Assembly: GCA_028281765.1 (NCBI GenBank)
Contig: JANQJF010000114.1
Span: forward strand, 43,723-107,722
Source of the DNA: Planctomycetota bacterium
GTDB taxonomy: Bacteria; Planctomycetota; UBA1135; UBA2386
Direction: 5' to 3'
DNA length: 64,000 bases
Part shown: piece after piece, positions 57,861-64,000 of the stretch
Position numbering within the stretch: the stretch's first letter is position 1
Layout of the letters: the number at the start of each line of letters is the position of its first letter
Program-made: the position numbers and the translations under genes
Notes under the pieces: generated by a model
Databases searched by the model: none
Seen by the model: only the letters and a program-made list of their open reading frames with translations
Told to the model about the DNA's origin: nothing

Positions 57861-60230
57861 ATGGTCGACTCGCGACTCCGTGAGGAACTGTTCGAAGCTG
57901 CTCTCGAATTGCCGCCGGACGAACGGCCCGGTTTTCTCGCGACTCGTTGCGGCGACGACGACGAGCTGCGTCGCGACTTGCTGTCGTTGCTCGATGCACA
58001 CCAGGCGGCAGGCAGCTTCCTGGATCCTGCCGAGCTCGGCGCCGATGCCGCTTCCGATCCGCTCGGCGATCTGACCGGCAAGCGACTCGGTGCGTTCACT
58101 GTCGGACGGTTGATCGAGGTTGGCGGGATGGGCGCCGTCTACGAAGCTACGCAGGACGAGCCGCGGCGGCCCGTCGCACTGAAAGTGCTGCGAGCTTCTC
58201 TGGAGATCGGTGAGCGTCGACATCGCTTCCGTCGCGAGATCGACCTGCTCGGCCGAGTCGAGCATCCAGGCATCGCGCGCGTGTATGCGGGTGGTGTCGA
58301 ACGACTGCACGGCGTCGAGGTGCCGTACATGGCGCTCGAACTCGTCGACGGCGCACGTCCGTTGACTGACGTCACGACGACTCGGCCGCTGGCTCGAAAC
58401 CTGGAGTGGATTCTCGAGGTTTGTGATGCAGTGCATCACGCACACTTGCGCGGCATCGTCCACCGTGATCTCAAGCCGGCGAACGTGCTCGTCGACAGCG
58501 CGAACCGCGTGCGCGTGATCGACTTCGGCGTCGCTGGTCTGCTCGACGAAGAGCCCGACGATCCCCGCGTGACGCGTGACGGCCAGATTTTCGGGACGCT
58601 TGCGTATATGAGTCCCGAGCAGTTTGACGGCGGGGCGCCGCCCGACGTGCGCTCGGATGTGTATTCGCTGGGCCTGATCTTGTTCGAGATTCTCGCTGGT
58701 GAGCCGGCCTTCGATGTCGCGGGATTGTCGATCACGGCCGCGTTGCGCGAACGCGCGTCGGATCCGCCGTCGCTGGCCGCGCTACGGGGAGACTTGGCGC
58801 GTGACCTCGTCGCGATCGTCGAGTGCGCGACGAGGCGCGATCCCACGCAGCGCTACGGGTCGATGGCCGAGTTCGCGAGCGACCTGCGACGATTCTTGCG
58901 GCACGAACCGACGTTTGCCCGCCCGCCGTCCCGAATGCGCGCCGTGGCGTTGTTCGTCCGCCGCCACGCGTTGTTGACCGGCGCGACCGCCGTGGTCATC
59001 ACCACGCTTGCGATTTCGACGGCCTTCAGCCTGTTCCAGCTCGAGAAGACACGGCGAGCCAACGCGTCCCGAATCGAACAACTGGAGCTCGCGACGGCCG
59101 AAAGCGCGGTGCGCAAACAGACGCTCGACTTCATGCTCAACGTATTCGCGGCGGAAGTGCCCCAGCGCGCGAAGGGCGACGACAGCCGACTCAGCGAACG
59201 GCTCGAGTTCGTCGCTGCGGGCATCGACGAGCTCGAGGTCGAGCCGCGGGTTCGATCGCTGCTGTTCTTCCACTACGGGCGACTCGCGCATCTCGTGGCG
59301 CAGACGGATCTCGCGGCGTCCATGCTCGGGCGTGCCCACGAGCTCGGCGAGCAGGCCGAGCTCGAACCCGATCTGAAGTCGGAGATCCTGCAGACGATGG
59401 GGCAGATCGCGGCCGCTTCCGACGTCGGGCGAGCGATCGAGCTGTTTCGACGTGCGCTCGCGATTCTTCCGGCCGGTGACCGGGCGATGCAGGTCCGCCG
59501 TCGGTCGGTCGAGCTCGACCTCGCACAGTCTCTCGTCAGGACCGGCGCGCTCGAGGAGGCTCGGCCGCTCCTCGAGGCATTGCGTCCGGTATTGATGTCG
59601 GATCCCGACACGAATCCCGCGTCGATCGCGACCTGTCTCGACGGCCTCGCCAAGCTCGCTGCGGCTGCCAAGGACTTCGACGAAGCGTGCGCGCTCTACG
59701 ATCGTGCGATCGAGATCATGCAGGTGCGGGGCGAGACGCCGCGTCTCGCGCGTCTGTTCGGTGGGCGCGGCTTGACGAGGAAGCTCGGCGGTGACCTCGA
59801 CGCCGCGCTTGCCGACTACACTCGTGCTCTCGAGATTCACACGGCCGTGCTACCCGACACGCACGAGATCGGCGTCCTCCAACAGAACATCGCGCGCGTG
59901 CACGTCGCGAAACGCCACCGCGCCGAAGCGTTACTTTGGCAGGACCGGGCGATTGCCACGCTGCGGAAGCGACTCGGCGATCGCAACTTCAGCACGGTCA
60001 ACCTGATGTTTTTGGTCGTGGGTGACCGAATCGAACTCGGCGCGCACGCCGAGGCCGAGTCGCTCGCTGTCACGACGCTGCCGTTGCAGCGGAACATCAT
60101 GGGGGATCGGCACTCGAGTGTCGCGGTCACGCTCGAGCGACTCGCGTTGTGCCTCGAACGTCGCGGTGAGACCGAAGACGCCGCCCGGCACCGGCGTGAA
60201 GCACAGGCCATCCGGGACGCGGCGCGATAG
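57861..60230 (+). CDS. transmembrane Ser/Thr protein kinase with TPR repeats, altered glycine loop
   Basis: The 789-residue product has an N-terminal helical region, a kinase domain at 76-350 with Lys108 (VALK), HRD201-203 in VHRDLKPAN, DFG221-223 and SPE251-253, a membrane helix at about 370-392, and TPR-like repeats to the end (ETPRLARLFGGRGLTRKLGGDLDAALADYTRALEIH, HTAVLPDTHEIGVLQQNIARVHVAKRHRAEALLWQDRAI). The ATP loop reads I85-E-V-G-G-M-G, so the first Gly of GxGxxG is Glu86; activity may be normal because the last two glycines remain. It follows the module gene at 56232 by 21 bp. The target is unknown. Confidence 0.9.
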   Translation: MVDSRLREELFEAALELPPDERPGFLATRCGDDDELRRDLLSLLDAHQAAGSFLDPAELGADAASDPLGDLTGKRLGAFTVGRLIEVGGMGAVYEATQDEPRRPVALKVLRASLEIGERRHRFRREIDLLGRVEHPGIARVYAGGVERLHGVEVPYMALELVDGARPLTDVTTTRPLARNLEWILEVCDAVHHAHLRGIVHRDLKPANVLVDSANRVRVIDFGVAGLLDEEPDDPRVTRDGQIFGTLAYMSPEQFDGGAPPDVRSDVYSLGLILFEILAGEPAFDVAGLSITAALRERASDPPSLAALRGDLARDLVAIVECATRRDPTQRYGSMAEFASDLRRFLRHEPTFARPPSRMRAVALFVRRHALLTGATAVVITTLAISTAFSLFQLEKTRRANASRIEQLELATAESAVRKQTLDFMLNVFAAEVPQRAKGDDSRLSERLEFVAAGIDELEVEPRVRSLLFFHYGRLAHLVAQTDLAASMLGRAHELGEQAELEPDLKSEILQTMGQIAAASDVGRAIELFRRALAILPAGDRAMQVRRRSVELDLAQSLVRTGALEEARPLLEALRPVLMSDPDTNPASIATCLDGLAKLAAAAKDFDEACALYDRAIEIMQVRGETPRLARLFGGRGLTRKLGGDLDAALADYTRALEIHTAVLPDTHEIGVLQQNIARVHVAKRHRAEALLWQDRAIATLRKRLGDRNFSTVNLMFLVVGDRIELGAHAEAESLAVTTLPLQRNIMGDRHSSVAVTLERLALCLERRGETEDAARHRREAQAIRDAAR

Positions 60231-60302
60231 TCGCGTTCGCCGGCCGTCGCGCGAAATCGAAAACTTCTTGTCCAGTGCGGTGGCGAGCGATCACCGGACA
60301 GC

Positions 60303-62093
60303 ATGGCCACCCATCGATTCGTACGGCTGACGGCGGTTGCCGTTGCCATCCCCACACTCCTCGTAGCGCAAAGGACCGTCGACGTACGCGTGGATCGCGC
60401 CACGGACCTACTCGCGGACGTGCATCGCCCGGACATCGCGGTCGCCGATGGTTACACCTACGTCGTCTGGGAGGACTCGCGAGATCCGATCGGACACATC
60501 TACTTCAGCCGATCCGAGGACGGCGGACGGACTTGGCTGGCGGACGACGTTCGCTTGGACGTGAGCAGCACGCAGCACTTCAACCCTCCGAGCTACCCGC
60601 GGATCGCTGCCGAGGGATCGACGGTCGTTGTTGTCTGGGAAGGCCATCGCGGTGGGCTGCAGGAGGACATCTACGCCAACGTTTCGCAGGACCACGGACA
60701 GAGCTGGCTACCCGCTGCGATCCGCCTCGACACAGGCGACTCACCCGGATCGGCGATCTCCAACCTGCCTCGAGTCGTGATGCGCAACGGCACTGTCCTC
60801 GTCACGTGGCTCGAGAATCGCAACGCCCCGACCACGTTCGGCCGACGGCTCGTCGCCAATCGGTCGCTGGACGGCGGAGCGACCTGGCTCGCGAGCCCGG
60901 CCGTCGTCGAGGGGCCGAATGGCGCTGGGTTCGCGGACGAACCGGACATCGTGCTCACCGACGCGGGGCACGCCCTCGCCGTCTGGCAGGACGCGAGGGG
61001 ACCGAACAGCACGATCCAGAACGTCTACTTCAGCCGCTCGAGCGACGGTGGTGCGACGTGGAGTCCGGACGTCTTGATCGGTGGTGTCGCCCCCGCGGGA
61101 TCCGAGATCGCCCGACAGCCTCGGCTCGCGACTCCGAACGGAATGGATATCACCGTGGTTTGGACCGACTTCCGAAACGCAGCGACCTCCGGGCGCGACA
61201 TCTACAGAAATCGTTCGACGGATGGCGGTGTCACCTGGCTCGGCCAGACCGCGCTGAGCACGGCGCCCGGGGACGAAGAGCTTCCTGAAGTGGCGGCTTC
61301 GGGCGACGGGATCTACACGGCTTGGCTTGCGGAGATTCCCGCCGCGTGGCCGGAGGACGCGCTCTACTTCGCGAGGTCGACCGACCGCGGCGCCAGTTGG
61401 AGCGCCGCGGTCAGCGGGGTCGAGCTGCATCGAGCCGCACAGTTCACGATGCTGTATCGCCCGATCGTGCTCGCGGACGGCCCGACCGTCGTCATCGCAT
61501 ACCTCGAGGATCGCGGCCCACTACTCCCGGTCGTCACGCGCTCGGTGGATGCCGGTGCAACTTGGTTGAGCGGCGCACCAGTCAGCGTCAATCCGGCGGA
61601 CGTCAACTCGTTCGAAATGCGCTGCGCCCTCGACGGCACGACCTGCCACCTCGTGTGGCGTGACCGGCGCAACTTCTCACCCTTCCAGGGTGATCTCTAC
61701 ACCAACATCGCGTTCGGCGGACAGCCATATGGAACCGGGTTGGCTGGGTCGGGTGCCGTCGAACCGCGCCTCTCGCTGCTCGACAGGCCTCTGCTCGGCC
61801 TCACTGCGCACGTCGAGCTGAGTCAGGGCCTGGGCGCAGCACCCGCCGCGTTCTGGATCGCGTTCGGCGGAACGGCTTCAGTCTCGATTCTCGGAGGAAC
61901 CGTCCTCGTCGCGGGCCCCATCCTGGCCGTGCCGACCTCACTCGATTCGAGCGGCATCGCGGTTCTGCCGCTGGCGCTGCCGAGCGACCCGACGCTGCAG
62001 GGGCTTCGCCTCAATCTGCAGGGACTCGTTGTCGACCCCGGGGCACCGGCAGGAGTCTCGATGACCGGTGGTCTCGAGGCTTGGTCGCTCTGA
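60303..62093 (+). CDS. secreted Asp-box (sialidase-like repeat) protein with C-terminal module
   Basis: The 596-residue product begins with the signal peptide MATHRFVRLTAVAVAIPTLLVAQ. It contains seven Asp-box motifs, S-x-D-x-G-x-T/S-W (SEDGGRTWL, SLDGGATWL, SSDGGATWS, STDGGVTWL, STDRGASWS, SVDAGATWL, plus SQDHGQSWL), each preceded by I-Y-x-x-R/N-S. Such motifs stabilise six-bladed propellers. The catalytic Arg/Tyr/Asp set of true sialidases is not visible, so it is likely a binding protein. The module follows (PYGTGLAGSGA ... FWIAFGGTASVSILGG ... GLVVDPGAPAGVSM). Its stop is 17 bp before a hairpin. Confidence 0.88.
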   Translation: MATHRFVRLTAVAVAIPTLLVAQRTVDVRVDRATDLLADVHRPDIAVADGYTYVVWEDSRDPIGHIYFSRSEDGGRTWLADDVRLDVSSTQHFNPPSYPRIAAEGSTVVVVWEGHRGGLQEDIYANVSQDHGQSWLPAAIRLDTGDSPGSAISNLPRVVMRNGTVLVTWLENRNAPTTFGRRLVANRSLDGGATWLASPAVVEGPNGAGFADEPDIVLTDAGHALAVWQDARGPNSTIQNVYFSRSSDGGATWSPDVLIGGVAPAGSEIARQPRLATPNGMDITVVWTDFRNAATSGRDIYRNRSTDGGVTWLGQTALSTAPGDEELPEVAASGDGIYTAWLAEIPAAWPEDALYFARSTDRGASWSAAVSGVELHRAAQFTMLYRPIVLADGPTVVIAYLEDRGPLLPVVTRSVDAGATWLSGAPVSVNPADVNSFEMRCALDGTTCHLVWRDRRNFSPFQGDLYTNIAFGGQPYGTGLAGSGAVEPRLSLLDRPLLGLTAHVELSQGLGAAPAAFWIAFGGTASVSILGGTVLVAGPILAVPTSLDSSGIAVLPLALPSDPTLQGLRLNLQGLVVDPGAPAGVSMTGGLEAWSL

Positions 62094-62110
62094 ACGAGAC
62101 TTTTTCCGGA

Positions 62111-62131
62111 TTCCGCGAACACGACGCGGAA
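62111..62131 (+). terminator. hairpin between two module genes
   Basis: TTCCGCG-AACACGA-CGCGGAA is a perfect 7-bp stem with a 7-nt loop, placed between the stop at 62093 and the SD of the next gene (GGAG 62158-62161). A TTTTTT run precedes it rather than follows it, so a terminator, an attenuator or an operator are all possible. Confidence 0.4.
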
Positions 62132-62167
62132 CGCGTCGCTCTCCGACCAACCCAATCGGAGATTCTG

Positions 62168-63862
62168 ATGCGATTCGACTCGACTCCCGCGTTCCTCGCG
62201 CTCACGCCCATTCTCTTCGCCACCATCTCGACTGCCCAGTGCCTGAACCCGAACCTCGGAGTACCGATGAACGTCGGGGACGACACCATCACCGCCTGTG
62301 CTCCGCTCGGTTTCGCGTTTCCGTTTCCGGACGGCACGACGGTCACCTCGCTCGAGATCGATTCCAACGGTCGCCTCTTGCCGCCCGGTGGAGACACGAG
62401 CGACTTCACGCCGAGCTTGGACGAGTTCATGCTCAACGGGCCGATGCTGTGCCCGGCGTGGACCGACCTGTCACCGCAGATGTTCGGCGACGTGTTCTGC
62501 TTCACCAACGGCGTCGACACGGCGGTCATCACCTGGCTGGATACCGTCCGCTTCGGTGAGCTCGAGCAGTTCTCGTTCCAGGCCGAGGTGCGTGCGGATG
62601 GGTCGTTCCGGTTCGTGTATGACAACCGCGTACCGGAGGGCGCATACCTGATCGGTTTCTCCAGCGGAACGGGGCCGACGCCGGGTGCATCGGACTGGTC
62701 GTCGACGGTGTTCGGGGGCCCCATCGACACGGGGTCGCAGAGCTCCGGATACGAGTTCGACGGATTCGACCTCGGCGGGATCGCCGTCGAATTCACACCG
62801 AACGGATCGGGGGGCTTCACGGCGACGTCCTCGGCGTGTGGTCTGGCGTGGGCGCAACGGTTCGGCCAGTCGTGTCGCCGGATCGACTCGGAGTTCTCGG
62901 TTCGTTTCCAGCCGAACGCGTTCGGCGGCTACTCGCTCGGTTCCGGGGCACCCTTCGATATGAACGTCGGGATCGACATGGCGCACACCGATGACAGCAT
63001 CCGCCCGGCAACGCTCGGGTTCTCGTTCCTGATGCCTGATGGTAGCCCGGTCACGTCGGTCGACGTCGACTCGAACGGGCGGATTCTGCGTCCGAACTCG
63101 GACGGGTCGGACTTTACCCCCTCGCTGAACGAACTCCTCAACCACCCGAACGGGATGATCGCGCCTTTTTGGACGGACTTGAACCCGGCGTCCGGCGGTG
63201 CCGTGCGTTTTTGGACGAACGGCTCGGACCTGGCGACCGTGACCTGGGATGGCGTGCCTCAGTTCGCGAGCCAGACTCCTCTGACGGTACAGATCCAGCT
63301 TCGTTCATCAGGTGCATTCGACCTCGCGATGCGTGACACGCAGGATTACGACATCGAGCTGCGCGACTTGATCATCGGCACGTCGGTTGGTGGCGGCGTG
63401 GTCGACCCGGGCGAAACCGACCTGAACGGTCCGTCGGGAACCGTGATCGGTGGCTCGACGCAGTACGAACTGTTCGACGACGACGTGCCGGGCGACGCGT
63501 ATGACCTCCAGATCGCGCCACCGGGAATGCTGCTGGACTTCGACACACTTCCCGTGCTCGGTGGCTCCCTCGACGTGGAGCTCCAACGAATCGATCCGAC
63601 GGCGACGGCGTCGTTCTTGATGCTCGGCTTCCAGAACCTGAACGCCGACCTGTCCGCGTTCGGCGCTCCCTGCATCCTCTACAGCAGCAACCAAGTCCCG
63701 GCCGTGCCGATGACCTCGAGCGGACCGGACAGCGCGACGTTCTCGCTGCCGATCCTCGCCACGATGGTTCCTCTGGTCCTGCAGGGTGCCACGATCGACA
63801 TGGGCGTCAACGCGCTCAACGTCGAGCTGTCGAACGCGGTCGAAGCCGTCACCGGGCTTTAG
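62168..63862 (+). CDS. secreted nidogen-like duplicated protein with C-terminal module
   Basis: The start at 62168 has GGAG 6 nt upstream and gives the signal peptide MRFDSTPAFLALTPILFATISTAQ. Residues 25-240 and 270-460 are two copies of one domain: FPFPDGTTVTSLEIDSNGRLLP with DTSDFTPSLDEFMLNG and CPAWTDLSP in the first, FSFLMPDGSPVTSVDVDSNGRILRP with DGSDFTPSLNELLNHPNG and APFWTDLNP in the second. The pattern D-S-N-G-R-x-L plus W-T-D-L resembles nidogen-like extracellular domains. The module closes the 564-residue protein (ATASFLMLGFQNLNADLSAFGAPC ... VELSNAVEAVTGL). Function is likely adhesive or structural. No enzyme motif is present. Confidence 0.85.
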   Translation: MRFDSTPAFLALTPILFATISTAQCLNPNLGVPMNVGDDTITACAPLGFAFPFPDGTTVTSLEIDSNGRLLPPGGDTSDFTPSLDEFMLNGPMLCPAWTDLSPQMFGDVFCFTNGVDTAVITWLDTVRFGELEQFSFQAEVRADGSFRFVYDNRVPEGAYLIGFSSGTGPTPGASDWSSTVFGGPIDTGSQSSGYEFDGFDLGGIAVEFTPNGSGGFTATSSACGLAWAQRFGQSCRRIDSEFSVRFQPNAFGGYSLGSGAPFDMNVGIDMAHTDDSIRPATLGFSFLMPDGSPVTSVDVDSNGRILRPNSDGSDFTPSLNELLNHPNGMIAPFWTDLNPASGGAVRFWTNGSDLATVTWDGVPQFASQTPLTVQIQLRSSGAFDLAMRDTQDYDIELRDLIIGTSVGGGVVDPGETDLNGPSGTVIGGSTQYELFDDDVPGDAYDLQIAPPGMLLDFDTLPVLGGSLDVELQRIDPTATASFLMLGFQNLNADLSAFGAPCILYSSNQVPAVPMTSSGPDSATFSLPILATMVPLVLQGATIDMGVNALNVELSNAVEAVTGL

Positions 63863-63900
63863 TGGGGCGTCGCCGATGTTCGCCACATATGTCGCTGGCC

Positions 63901-64000
63901 CTACGGTCCGCCCGCTGCGTTGCTGCTCCTCAACTTGTCCACTGACAAGCCATGTCGTCGCAGCGCCTTGCGAGCGAACCCCAGGAACACCGACATACGC
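63901..64000 (-). other. possible edge-truncated coding end on the minus strand
   Basis: From the window edge, a minus-strand frame reads MSVFLGFARKALRRHGLSVDK (ATG at 63996-63994) and stops at TAG 63903-63901. The amphipathic, basic composition looks protein-like rather than random, but only 31 residues are visible and the frame may extend beyond 64000. It may be the tail of a gene continuing outside the window or a small ORF. The region 63863-63900 otherwise shows nothing. Confidence 0.25.

Noticed and set aside
1..64000. CRISPR arrays, tRNA, rRNA, insertion sequences
   Set aside because: I saw no regularly spaced direct repeats, cloverleaf-like blocks, conserved rRNA segments or transposase motifs. 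The repeated short motifs lie within coding repeats of propeller proteins.

Overview
The window is high-GC DNA (clearly well above 60 percent by eye) and densely coded, with about 40 protein genes or gene remnants and no rRNA, tRNA, CRISPR array or insertion sequence that I can recognise. The gene content points to Planctomycetota. It has ECF sigma factors, one with a membrane-anchored C-terminal extension, Ser/Thr kinases followed by a membrane helix and TPR-like repeats, and very many secreted beta-propeller or repeat proteins that end in one recurring C-terminal module. This is an inference from gene style; a myxobacterium-like host is the main alternative. Few start codons have a Shine-Dalgarno sequence, so several starts were chosen from signal peptides.

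Layout. At 2-640 lies the end of a secreted module protein. At 707-3190 is a large toxin-like protein with an N-terminal motif typical of extracellular contractile injection system (eCIS) cargo and a C-terminal AHH/HNH nuclease-like end. 3216-7284 holds two secreted proteins (PKD domains; SBBP propeller). 7467-9306 is a translationally coupled pair, a membrane protein and a membrane-anchored metallophosphoesterase. 9414-13306 encodes a six-hairpin glycosidase-like secreted enzyme and a secreted unknown. 13267-17846 contains an ECF sigma factor fused through a membrane helix to carboxypeptidase-regulatory-like repeats, flanked by secreted proteins on the same strand. 18033-22039 has a propeller lipoprotein, an HD phosphohydrolase and a large exported unknown. 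22223-32853 mixes secreted repeat proteins with a ClpP-fold-like lipoprotein, an orphan peptide-binding lipoprotein and an isoaspartyl peptidase lipoprotein. 32883-39299 has an M3 peptidase lipoprotein, a beta-helix protein and a VCBS/FG-GAP protein followed by an in-frame relic of a second module. 39391-43335 has a haem-type (CxxCH) hybrid histidine kinase and a coupled Cys-rich/membrane pair. 43359-52018 holds five more module proteins, one frameshifted. 52084-60230 is a signalling locus with two ECF sigma factors and two TPR-type Ser/Thr kinases around a secreted module protein. 60303-63862 has two more module proteins.

The unifying theme is a secretome built on one C-terminal module of roughly 100-130 residues. 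At least sixteen proteins here share it behind unrelated N-terminal beta-rich domains (PKD, SBBP, Kelch, VCBS, ELWxxDGT, Asp-box, nidogen-like). One protein is little more than signal peptide plus module, and one remnant is only the module's end. ECF sigma factors, kinases and the histidine kinase interleaved with these genes are plausible regulators of cell-surface output, but no regulator-target link is proved by the sequence. Almost no housekeeping genes are present, so this is an accessory, surface-oriented region. No intergenic stretch over 300 bases is empty; the longest, 36313-36665, holds two hairpins and the module relic.
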